DNA from: Luteibacter sp. Sphag1AF
GTDB lineage: Bacteria > Pseudomonadota > Gammaproteobacteria > Xanthomonadales > Rhodanobacteraceae
Assembly (NCBI RefSeq): GCF_014192715.1
Contig: NZ_JACHYH010000005.1
Location: forward strand, 229,003-293,002
Length of the DNA: 64,000 nt
Direction of reading: 5' to 3'
Positions 33,740 to 41,483 of this stretch are shown here, one piece after another. How positions within the stretch are numbered: the stretch's first letter is position 1; each line of letters begins with the position of its first letter. Below the pieces are notes generated by a model. The model was not told the origin of the DNA, did not search any database, and was given only the letters and a program-made list of their open reading frames with translations. Made by a program: the position numbers and the translations under genes.

Positions 33740-33930
33740 TCGACCAGGGCGCGCTGGCGCAGTCCGATGCAGTTGCCCCAGGGGTCACGTACCTGGCAGA
33801 TGATGTCGTGGTCATCCAGAGCCAGGGGGCCACGGTACAGATCAGCGCCGAGGGAGGTCAGCTCGCTCTCACGATGTGAGGGTGCGCTGCTTATGATGTG
33901 TATGCCGGTGGCGAGCCCACAATCCTGATT
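33727..33930 (-). pseudogene. C-terminal remnant of a glyoxalase/bleomycin-resistance (VOC) protein
   Basis: The minus-strand frame reads GIHIISSAPSHRESELTSLG, then GPLALDDHDIICQVRDPWGN and CIGLRQRALVDQPP to a stop at 33727-33729. The end (RDPWGNxIGLxQR) is the standard C-terminal strand of VOC-fold proteins. An in-frame stop at 33931-33933 and the lack of a start or an N-terminal half show that it is broken. It overlaps the 3' ends of the genes on both sides. Confidence 0.6.
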
Positions 33931-34172
33931 TCACCCGCCAGATGATTCGCCATGTCGTCAATGGTGGAGTACTCCAGCCACAGCAGCGGATCGACCTCAA
34001 AGTCGAGCCAGCCCGACAGGTCCCGGGTCAACGTCTCGATGCATGCCGCGTCCAGTCGAAGGCTGTTGACCGGAACATTCCCTGCCACACGCATCGGGGA
34101 CACATCCAGCGCAATAGCCACAAGATCCACGATGCGCGACCGGATCAATTCACGTGTTCTCGCGTCGATCAT
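33891..34172 (-). CDS. Acyl-carrier-protein-like protein lacking the attachment serine
   Basis: The 93-residue protein has the length and pattern of a PKS/NRPS-type carrier domain: helix 1 IRSRIVDLVAIALDVSPMRV, a long loop, helix 2 CIETLTRDLSGWLDFEVDPL, and the end LEYSTIDDMANHLAGE, close to the usual LxxYPTIxxLAxHLA. The segment that should hold the DSL attachment site reads LRLDAACIETL, with Ala42 where the phosphopantetheinylated Ser belongs. It cannot carry a pantetheine arm at that site. GAGGG stands about 8 nt before the ATG, so it looks translated. It may be a carrier-like regulatory or docking protein, or decaying. Confidence 0.6.
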   Translation of the reverse strand: MIDARTRELIRSRIVDLVAIALDVSPMRVAGNVPVNSLRLDAACIETLTRDLSGWLDFEVDPLLWLEYSTIDDMANHLAGEIRIVGSPPAYTS

Positions 34173-34331
34173 GTCGCACCCTCACACGTGGTCAGGGTGT
34201 CACTGTCCTCATCCTCGCCAGGGCCGGCCAGTCAGCCATTGGGCGTAGGAGAAAAATGCCTTTATGGCCGAAACATTGCTAGCGATTTCGCGCATGGCTC
34301 TCGCACACAAGAACATGCGCGTTTGCGGCCT

Positions 34332-34355
34332 CGCCTACGTCCATTGAGGTAGGCG
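34332..34355. other. Inverted repeat in the leader of the DUF1592 operon
   Basis: CGCCTAC (34332-34338) pairs with GTAGGCG (34349-34355) over 10 nt, about 100 bp upstream of the start at 34456. It could be an operator or leader hairpin. Nothing else was recognised in the 283-bp gap 34173-34455. Confidence 0.35.
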
Positions 34356-34455
34356 GAATCCTACAGACTCCCGAGCATTCCTCTTGCAACATCGGACCCG
34401 CAAGGCACTGTGCTGCGCGTCACTCCATAGCCATCCTGCGGGGAGCCAAGGGGAC

Positions 34456-37400
34456 ATGAAAGCGCCTATCGTTGTTGCGTGGGTCGTTCTGGCTGTCGGC
34501 GCACTTGCCGGCATGGCATCGTGCTCGCGCAACGAAAGCGGATCGTCGCCGACCGCCGCAGCACCCTCGGCAAAAGCAGGCGGGAAGTCACCCCGTCTGG
34601 CTTGTACGGCTCCCGAATACGACCCCACCACGCACTATCAGGCCGGCCAGGAGGCGCAGAACGTCGGCAAGCTCTTCCAGTGCTGGAAGGACGAAGAGGC
34701 GCCGCTGGGGCCAGGCAGCTGGGCATGGTGCTCGCAGCCGTCGTATGTGCCGGGCGTTCCGTCTCCCTCCGGAGCCATTATCTGGCCGGACGCATGGAAG
34801 GATCTGGGCGAATGCGGCCCCACGTTCGAAGGCAACCGGCTCACCATCGAGGCCGGCTCGATCCAGTCGGAAAACCTGAGCGCGCCCCGCGAAACGGGCC
34901 ACCCTGAAAACGTGAGTGGCGTGCTTCGCTGCGAAGGCGAAGAGCACCCCTTCACTGCCAAGTGGGGTGATCCGATCCATATCGACAAGCTGAAGAAGTG
35001 CAACTACTCGCTGGTGATGAACGCCGGCGAGGGCTACACGCCGATGAACACGCCCGTCATGGTGCCGTTCACCGACGACGCTGCGCAGGAAATCAAGCAG
35101 GCCGTGACGTATCGCCGGTCGTTTGACCTGGCCACGCTGAGCCCGTTGCCCGGCGTGAAGGTGGAACTCTATGCGCAGGGCCTGTTGCAGCCCAGGCAAA
35201 TGGCGCTGGGCAAGAACACGCTGTTTGTGGGATCGAGCTGGCTGTCGGTTTACGCGACCCCCATCGCCAACATGGTGTACGCGCTGCCGCTGGATGCTTC
35301 ACACAAGCCGACCGCCGCGCACGTGGTGGCACATGATCAGCTGGAACCGCATGGCGTGGCGTTTCATGATGGCGCGCTGTATTTCACCACGTCCACAGAC
35401 GTGTGGCGCGTGAACGACGCCGAATCGTCTCTCGACAGCGCGAAGGCGGAAAAGGTGCTGACGCTGCCACCCGGCGGCACGCTTTCGCCCCTTCCGCCAC
35501 CGGTCGGTGAAGACATCGACTGGCACTACTGGCATCAGAAGCATCCGATCCATTTCAATCCGTACGACCCGGCGGACAAGGGGCTTTACATCGCCGTTGG
35601 CAGGCCCTGCAACGTCTGCATGATGCCGAAGGACCCAGACTACGGCACGCTTCTGCGCTACGACCTGGACACGAAAAAAGCGACCATCCTCGCCAGTGGC
35701 GTGCGCAATGCATCGGGCTTTGACTGGAATCCGCGGACGCACGAAATCTGGTTTGACGACAACAATCGCCAGGGGTTCGCCAATTCCGAAGAGGTCAATC
35801 GCCTTGCCGTACAGGGAGCGCATTTTGGTGCCCCGTATGTGTTCGCACGCAACGTGATCGGCTTCACGGATGCCGAGTACGCAGACCCCAAGACGGCCAA
35901 CGGTGGCCTGTTCCTGCCCGACATGATCCTGTCGGACATCCCTCGCGACAAAATTGATCCCAGCAAGTACACGCCGCCGGCTTACGAGGCGGCCAGCAAT
36001 GCAGCGCCTATCGGTGTTGCCTTCTGGGATGGCTATCCCACACCGGCGGGTGCCGAGCACCTGATCGTGGCGCTGCATGCCTTCGGCAGCACGGAAGATC
36101 CGGGGCTCAAGCTCAGCATGCTGACCATCAAGGACAACAAGGTCATCCAGGAGATCGCACTGGTCGATGGCTGGCTGCATGATCGTGCACAGACCGATGC
36201 GTTCTGCCTGCATGGTTGCACCGGCCGACCCACTGACCTCCTGGTGCTTCCGGACAAGAGCCTGCTGGTCAGCGACGATGTGGCCGGCCTGATCTATCGC
36301 ATCACCTATGACGCGGCAGGCGTTGCCGATTCCACGCTGTCACTGACGTCAGTGCCAGCGCCTGCGCCGGATGTTGCCGATGCCATGATCAGTGGCGTGC
36401 TGGTCGATGCCAGGGGCCATGCGCGCAATTTCCATGTTGCGTGGGATGCCCCCGCGCTGGAACTGAAGGGCCTGCCGTACGGCGATTACGAGGTTCGTCT
36501 CAACGACGTGGGCAACTGGATCCCGGTAAAGCGCACGACGAAAGTCACGCTATCGGCGGAAGGCAAAGCCCAGACGGTCGCCCTCGCCTACCACGAGCGC
36601 CCCGAACACATCGCGGTGAAGATGACGATTCACGCGCCGCCGAAGCCGGCCACCGTCACCGACGCGGCCTGGGTGGTAACGGTCAAGACCGTGGCCACGG
36701 GTGCGAAGCAGACCGTGTCCGTGCCGTGGGGCGGCAACGCGGTGCATACGCTGGACTACGGCAAATACCAGATCGTGTATCCGTACTTCAAGAACGACAT
36801 GCCCCGTCCGGCGTTGAACGACGTGAACGTCAACGAGGAAACCGAAGACTTCGCGCTCGCCCCCATGGCCTACAGTCACACCGATGACCTCGGGCAGGCC
36901 GTGTTGTCGGAAGTCTGCGCGCAGTGCCATACACGCGCATTCTTCGACACGCCGACCAAGGCACACACCTGGGGTAACGCGACGCCGGAAGCCTGGTTCA
37001 CTCAGATCCAGACCATGCCGTTCTCCGGTACGCACTGCGATGCAACCTGCTCCGCTGCCGTGGGGTCGTACCTGAAGACTCACGTCTGGGATGCCTATCT
37101 CAATCCTGGCGAGGCGTTCGGCAAGCGTCAGCTGCGTCAACTCACCCGGCTGGAGTACGCCAACACCATCAACGACCTGTTCGGCATCAAGATCGACGTG
37201 GGTACCTTGCCCGCCGACAAGCTGGACAAGACGTTCAAATATCCCGGTGAGGCGGAGCTGGGCATCCTGTTGCCCGAAGACGTCGTGAGCTACTACAACA
37301 CGGCGCGCGCCATCGCCGAACAGGTCAAGCCGGCCAGGCTGGGCTACCACACGCGTGCCGATGCGGACAAAGTCGTGGCTGACCTCGGCTTCAAAGTGTT

Positions 37401-38625
37401 CCGGCGGCCGCTGACGGCAGAGGAGCAGACCAGGTATCGCGCGATCCTCAATGAAGATGGCTCAGAGGGCTTGCACGATCTTGTGGCCAGCATGCTTCTC
37501 TCGCCGCACTTCCTGTACCGGTCGGAGCTTGGCGCCAACACGGGAACCGCGCCAAAGGCGGGCGAGATCTACAAGCTGACGCCTTACGAACTGGCTACCG
37601 CGCTTTCGTATACGTTCCTGGGTACCACGCCCAGTGTCGAACTGCTGCACAAAGCAGAACAGGGCTTGCTGGACACGCCGCAGCAGGTGGGCGACGAAGC
37701 CATGGCGATGGTTCGCACGGAACGCGGCATCGAGCAGTTCCACCAGTTCATCGAGTTCTATACAAGGACGATGAAGGGTGTGCAGGTCAAGCCACAGGTG
37801 GATCTGACGCAGCCGATCATCGACGCCATGGCCGAAGAGCAGTACCAGTTTGCCCGTCATGTGCTGCTGGACGACAAGGACACCGTCAATGAGCTGTTCA
37901 ACCCCGGCTACACGTACCTGAATCAGGTCCTCGCACAGCACTACGGCATCGCGGGTATCACGGGCCCCGAAATGCGCCTGGTTCCCGTGGACGACAAGCG
38001 TGGCGGTCTGCTGCACCAGGGCCTTACCCTGGCGGCCACGTCAGACGTGGTAGCCACCTCGCTCGTCAAGCGCGGCATCATGATTCGCGAGCAGTTCTTC
38101 TGTCACGAATTCGGGGCGCCTGTCGAAGCCTCGCCGGAGCCCCCGAATTTCCCGGAGCGGGCGTTCTCAGCGCGTGAGTACTGGGATCTGGTCAACGGCG
38201 AACATGCGTCCGGAGGAAGGTGCTGGAGGTGCCATCAGTTCATGAATGACACCGGCAGTTCCATGGAGCATTACGACGCCGCCGGGCGCTATCGCACCGA
38301 AGCGAAAGCGTACAACTACGACACGCACCCGGAAATGCTTCCCGTGAATTCGGCCGGTCCTCTCCGCGACGACACCGGCATGGGCGACTGGGCGCAGATA
38401 CAGGACGTGCGTGGCATCTCCGCGCTCATTCCCACCAATGAGACCGCGCTCCGTTGCCTGGCGGACAGCTATTTCCGCTATGCCTTCGGCACCCGCGCAG
38501 ACGCCAACTCGGCGGCGACCGTGAAGGATGCAGCCGAAATCCTGAAAACCAACGGCTCCATTCGCGAGATGCTGCGCAGCCTCGCTACCACCCATGCACT
38601 TCTCTACAAGAAAGAGGGGCAATGA
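34456..38625 (+). CDS. DUF1592-family surface protein with CBM-like segment, beta-propeller and haem c motif
   Basis: The 1389-residue protein has a lipoprotein-like signal (VVLAVGALAGMASC, Cys23). Residues 50-95 (DPTTHYQAGQEAQNVGKLFQ, GSWAWCSQ) resemble a CBM5/12 chitin-binding repeat. About 225-620 looks like a sugar-dehydrogenase/SMP-30 beta-propeller. CAQCH at 821-825 is a haem c site. From about 890 the protein follows DUF1587 (TRLEYANTINDLFG), DUF1595, DUF1592, DUF1588 (RGIMIREQFFC, CWRCHQ) and DUF1585 (LADSYFRYAFG). This order is known from planctomycete and myxobacterial surface proteins, proposed to attack polysaccharides oxidatively. ATG 34456 follows AAGGGG. Four bases overlap the DUF1552 gene. 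Confidence 0.85.
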   Translation: MKAPIVVAWVVLAVGALAGMASCSRNESGSSPTAAAPSAKAGGKSPRLACTAPEYDPTTHYQAGQEAQNVGKLFQCWKDEEAPLGPGSWAWCSQPSYVPGVPSPSGAIIWPDAWKDLGECGPTFEGNRLTIEAGSIQSENLSAPRETGHPENVSGVLRCEGEEHPFTAKWGDPIHIDKLKKCNYSLVMNAGEGYTPMNTPVMVPFTDDAAQEIKQAVTYRRSFDLATLSPLPGVKVELYAQGLLQPRQMALGKNTLFVGSSWLSVYATPIANMVYALPLDASHKPTAAHVVAHDQLEPHGVAFHDGALYFTTSTDVWRVNDAESSLDSAKAEKVLTLPPGGTLSPLPPPVGEDIDWHYWHQKHPIHFNPYDPADKGLYIAVGRPCNVCMMPKDPDYGTLLRYDLDTKKATILASGVRNASGFDWNPRTHEIWFDDNNRQGFANSEEVNRLAVQGAHFGAPYVFARNVIGFTDAEYADPKTANGGLFLPDMILSDIPRDKIDPSKYTPPAYEAASNAAPIGVAFWDGYPTPAGAEHLIVALHAFGSTEDPGLKLSMLTIKDNKVIQEIALVDGWLHDRAQTDAFCLHGCTGRPTDLLVLPDKSLLVSDDVAGLIYRITYDAAGVADSTLSLTSVPAPAPDVADAMISGVLVDARGHARNFHVAWDAPALELKGLPYGDYEVRLNDVGNWIPVKRTTKVTLSAEGKAQTVALAYHERPEHIAVKMTIHAPPKPATVTDAAWVVTVKTVATGAKQTVSVPWGGNAVHTLDYGKYQIVYPYFKNDMPRPALNDVNVNEETEDFALAPMAYSHTDDLGQAVLSEVCAQCHTRAFFDTPTKAHTWGNATPEAWFTQIQTMPFSGTHCDATCSAAVGSYLKTHVWDAYLNPGEAFGKRQLRQLTRLEYANTINDLFGIKIDVGTLPADKLDKTFKYPGEAELGILLPEDVVSYYNTARAIAEQVKPARLGYHTRADADKVVADLGFKVFRRPLTAEEQTRYRAILNEDGSEGLHDLVASMLLSPHFLYRSELGANTGTAPKAGEIYKLTPYELATALSYTFLGTTPSVELLHKAEQGLLDTPQQVGDEAMAMVRTERGIEQFHQFIEFYTRTMKGVQVKPQVDLTQPIIDAMAEEQYQFARHVLLDDKDTVNELFNPGYTYLNQVLAQHYGIAGITGPEMRLVPVDDKRGGLLHQGLTLAATSDVVATSLVKRGIMIREQFFCHEFGAPVEASPEPPNFPERAFSAREYWDLVNGEHASGGRCWRCHQFMNDTGSSMEHYDAAGRYRTEAKAYNYDTHPEMLPVNSAGPLRDDTGMGDWAQIQDVRGISALIPTNETALRCLADSYFRYAFGTRADANSAATVKDAAEILKTNGSIREMLRSLATTHALLYKKEGQ

Positions 38626-39992
38626 TCATGGACATCCTGAAAAGTCGCCGGCGATTCCTTGCAGGCCTTGCCGCTGCCGGCGTTCTCGCTCCGCTGAGTG
38701 CCAGTGCGCTGGCTCGCATGGTGATGGCGCCAGAGCGCGAACAAGCTCTGCTCAAGATCGTTCTGTTCGTGGTCCCCGATGGCGTCGCCGTAGATTCATT
38801 CAACGGAGGCGGGTTCGGCGACGGAAAGGGCTTGTGGCATCCTCTGGCGCAAGGTGTGGACACGACCGATTTCATACTCCAGGACGTGAGCAAGGAACTG
38901 GAGGTCTATCGCAATCAGTCCCTGTATATCCGAGGCACGATGGTGGGTGCGGGAAATGTCGGACACGACGAATGGCATCGCGTCCTTCGCGATAACGCTG
39001 CCTCGATGTCGTCCATCGACATGATTCTCAGCCAGGCGATGGTCGGCGACAATCCTGCACATCGCGCCATCTATTCAGGTCCGCACGCTGGCACCGACGA
39101 CACTCATTGGAATGTGTCCTGGAACGACAACATCATGCGCATGCCGCAGCAGGACCCGTATGCGCTGTTTGAGTCGGTGTTCGGCAAAGCTGCCACGGCT
39201 GGCGGCAGATCGACCCGAAGTGGGAATCTGCTTGACCAGTCCTTGGTGGACATCCAGCAGCTTGTGGACGTGACACGTGGCGCGCAGCGCGAGCGGCTGC
39301 TCACCACACTGGACTCCATCAAGAAGACGCATGACGACCTCGGGCAAGTCAAACCGCCACCGCCCGAATGCGGCGAGGGGCGGCCTGAACAGCTGGACTA
39401 TAAAGCCGCAAAATATCGCACCCAGACTCAGGCGAATCACCACACGGTCGTCGCCACGATCCTCGCATGCCGCATCAGTCGCGTCGCCACCATCCAGGTT
39501 GGCCGCTCGGCTGAATCGCTCAACATTCTCGACGTCACAGACCTCAAGAATCCCCACGAGTGCGCACACCGTACTGCCGGCGAGGAGGCGTGGCGTGGAA
39601 CGCGTCAATGGTACGTACGTCAGGTGAAAAACTTTCTGGATGAACTGGCGCGCCATCCTGACCCGGACGTTCCTGGCGACAATCTGTTGAAGCACACCCT
39701 GGTAATCGTGACCAGCGAAATGGCAGACGGCGCACCGGAGCACACCATCGACATGCCGTTGGTGATGCTGGGGGGCGCATCGGGTCTGCTGCAAAGCGGC
39801 GATGGGAAAGGGCGCTATCTCAATGTCGTCTCCCAGGCCGACCGGACGCACCATACCGGCAATCCGGTGATCGGCAACAAGTTTGTCGACATGCAGCGCA
39901 TCTGGGCCACGGTGGCCAAGATGGCTGGCACGTCTGTGCCCTATGGCGGCAATGTTGAACCGGTGACCGGAATTTTCACCAACGTGACCTGA
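38622..39992 (+). CDS. DUF1552 family protein, Tat-exported
   Basis: The 456-residue protein has a twin-arginine signal (KSRRRFLAGLAAAGVLAPLS) and the DUF1552 body: IVLFVVPDGVA, GHDEWHRVLRD, SSIDMILSQAMV, and a C-terminal GNKFVDMQRIW. DUF1552 proteins are sulfatase/alkaline-phosphatase-like and nearly always pair with DUF1592 proteins; their reaction is not established. Here the ATG (38622) overlaps the stop of the DUF1592 gene, with AGAGGGG as Shine-Dalgarno. An ATG at 38628 is an alternative start. Confidence 0.87.
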   Translation: MIMDILKSRRRFLAGLAAAGVLAPLSASALARMVMAPEREQALLKIVLFVVPDGVAVDSFNGGGFGDGKGLWHPLAQGVDTTDFILQDVSKELEVYRNQSLYIRGTMVGAGNVGHDEWHRVLRDNAASMSSIDMILSQAMVGDNPAHRAIYSGPHAGTDDTHWNVSWNDNIMRMPQQDPYALFESVFGKAATAGGRSTRSGNLLDQSLVDIQQLVDVTRGAQRERLLTTLDSIKKTHDDLGQVKPPPPECGEGRPEQLDYKAAKYRTQTQANHHTVVATILACRISRVATIQVGRSAESLNILDVTDLKNPHECAHRTAGEEAWRGTRQWYVRQVKNFLDELARHPDPDVPGDNLLKHTLVIVTSEMADGAPEHTIDMPLVMLGGASGLLQSGDGKGRYLNVVSQADRTHHTGNPVIGNKFVDMQRIWATVAKMAGTSVPYGGNVEPVTGIFTNVT

Positions 39993-40014
39993 GCAGTGCC
40001 GGGATGCTGCGGGC

Positions 40015-40040
40015 GGGGGCTTGTCTTGAGGCAAGCCCCC
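40015..40040 (+). terminator. Terminator hairpin after the DUF1552 gene
   Basis: GGGGGCTTG (40015-40023) pairs with CAAGCCCCC (40032-40040) over 8 nt, and the stem is extended by flanking GCTGC/GCAGC. It lies 23 bp after the DUF1552 stop. No T run follows. Confidence 0.65.
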
Positions 40041-40085
40041 ATGCAGCAGAAAGATGGGAGACAATGACGCCGGTCCTTTCACTGG

Positions 40086-40853
40086 ATGTCCGGCCATGTC
40101 GCGCGCCATCAACATCTCGTTTGCCGCACCGGGTTCACCCACGTGGCTATAACCCGGCAGTGGAAGCGCTTTCTCCCGTGGCCCGATGTCGATTTGCCAC
40201 CGGCCATCCTGTTCGAGTTCGGCTACGACACCTTCTCCCTCGCCGAATTCGGGCAGCACAATATCGCCATGCCCGAAAGCCTGAAACGCGCCGTCAGCAA
40301 GCGGCAGGCGGAATATCTGTACGGCCGCGTCGCTGCTGCGCAGGCACTGGCCATACTCGACGTGCCACCGGCCGACATCGGCTCCGGTCCTGCGCGTGAA
40401 CCGCTCTGGCCGCCAGGCGTCATCGGCAGCATCACGCACACGCACCGTTTCGCAGCTGCCATCGCCGTGGCCAGCAGTCAATGCACCGGTATCGGCATGG
40501 ACATCGAACATCTGGTCACGCCCGATGCGGCGCAGTCCATCGAAAGCACCGTGCTCAACACCTCCGAACGCGCACTTCTTGATGGCTGGGGAAGCACGCT
40601 CCCCTACAACACGTTGCTCACCGTCGCTTTCTCGGCCAAAGAAAGTTTCTACAAGGCGACCTTCGCCACCGTGGGCAGCTATTTCGACTTTCATGCCGTA
40701 ACACTGACCGCCCTGAACCCCTCCGCTGGCACGCTGGAGCTGACGGTAGATCGCACGCTTGCTCCTGCGATTCCCAAAGACCGTCGTTTCGTCGCCGCGT
40801 TTGAATTCATCGACGAGGATGCCGTCCTCACCAGTGTTCTCTGGCAGGCATAG
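40086..40853 (+). CDS. 4'-phosphopantetheinyl transferase (EntD/PcpS type)
   Basis: The 255-residue protein carries the Sfp/EntD signatures: KRQAEYLYGRVAAAQAL, the SITHTHRFAAAI strand, GIGMDIEHL with Mg-binding Asp139 and Glu141, and AFSAKESFYKA (181-191) with the catalytic Lys/Glu. Such enzymes transfer phosphopantetheine from CoA to Ser of carrier domains in secondary metabolism. The only intact carrier Ser in the window is Ser768 of the protein at 26604-31301, so a partnership is plausible but unproven. It is a single gene after a terminator hairpin. Confidence 0.9.
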   Translation: MSGHVARHQHLVCRTGFTHVAITRQWKRFLPWPDVDLPPAILFEFGYDTFSLAEFGQHNIAMPESLKRAVSKRQAEYLYGRVAAAQALAILDVPPADIGSGPAREPLWPPGVIGSITHTHRFAAAIAVASSQCTGIGMDIEHLVTPDAAQSIESTVLNTSERALLDGWGSTLPYNTLLTVAFSAKESFYKATFATVGSYFDFHAVTLTALNPSAGTLELTVDRTLAPAIPKDRRFVAAFEFIDEDAVLTSVLWQA

Positions 40854-41024
40854 CGCCATTGCTGCGACGCAGCATGCCAAGCCCTGAGGGGCGCCGTACG
40901 ATGGCAGGACGGACACGCGATGCGCCTGCTCCGATTCCCCCTCACATCATTCACGCCGGCGCCCCGCGCTGGCGACAAGGCACGCGCCCACTCACCGGGC
41001 ACGTGCTTCGCACAAGGAGTCAAC

Positions 41025-41435
41025 ATGGACAAGCAACCTGCGCTGATCATCTCCGACCTGGACTACGGTCGCATTGATGCGCTTCTGGAAAACATGTCCG
41101 CAGCGGATGCCGCGCGCCACGACCGCCTGCGCCAGGAAATCGAGCGTGCCACGCTCGTGCCCACGGAGGACATGCCTGCCGATGTCGTGACGATGAATTC
41201 GACGGTCACCTTTGAAGAAGTCGCCACCGGCGAGAAGCACACGCGCACGCTGGTGTATCCGCGTACGGACGGACGCCCGGACCATCTGTCGATCCTGACG
41301 CCGGTCGGCTCCGCCTTGCTGGGTCTGCAAGTGGGCGGCCACATCCATTGGCCGACGCCTGATGGCACAGTGCGCGATCTGCGCGTTCTTCAAATCCACT
41401 ATCAGCCGGAAGCCGCAGGTGACCTGCACCGCTGA
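41025..41435 (+). CDS. rnk: Nucleoside diphosphate kinase regulator Rnk (GreA/B C-terminal fold)
   Basis: The 136-residue protein matches Rnk: a short N-terminal coiled coil (DLDYGRIDALLENMSAADAA, LRQEIERATLV) and a C-terminal FKBP-like GreA/GreB domain (TFEEVATGEKHTRTLVYPRT, ILTPVGSALLGLQVGGHIHW). Rnk binds RNA polymerase near the secondary channel and affects nucleotide pools. The ATG at 41025 follows AGGAG; the frame extends upstream to 40920 without a domain. A 13-bp bidirectional terminator hairpin follows. Confidence 0.88.
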   Translation: MDKQPALIISDLDYGRIDALLENMSAADAARHDRLRQEIERATLVPTEDMPADVVTMNSTVTFEEVATGEKHTRTLVYPRTDGRPDHLSILTPVGSALLGLQVGGHIHWPTPDGTVRDLRVLQIHYQPEAAGDLHR

Positions 41436-41447
41436 AGATCGGCATGC

Positions 41448-41476
41448 GCCGGGTGAGAGCCACGCTCTCACCCGGC
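41448..41476. terminator. Bidirectional terminator between rnk and the metal-efflux operon
   Basis: GCCGGGTGAGAGC (41448-41460) pairs perfectly with GCTCTCACCCGGC (41464-41476) over a 3-nt loop, between the convergent stops of rnk and the RND pump gene. Confidence 0.8.
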
Positions 41477-41483
41477 AACATTC

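Noticed and set aside
39075..40916. 613-residue minus-strand frame over the DUF1552 and PPTase genes
   Set aside because: It covers the opposite strand of two well-supported genes and has no domain-like pattern.
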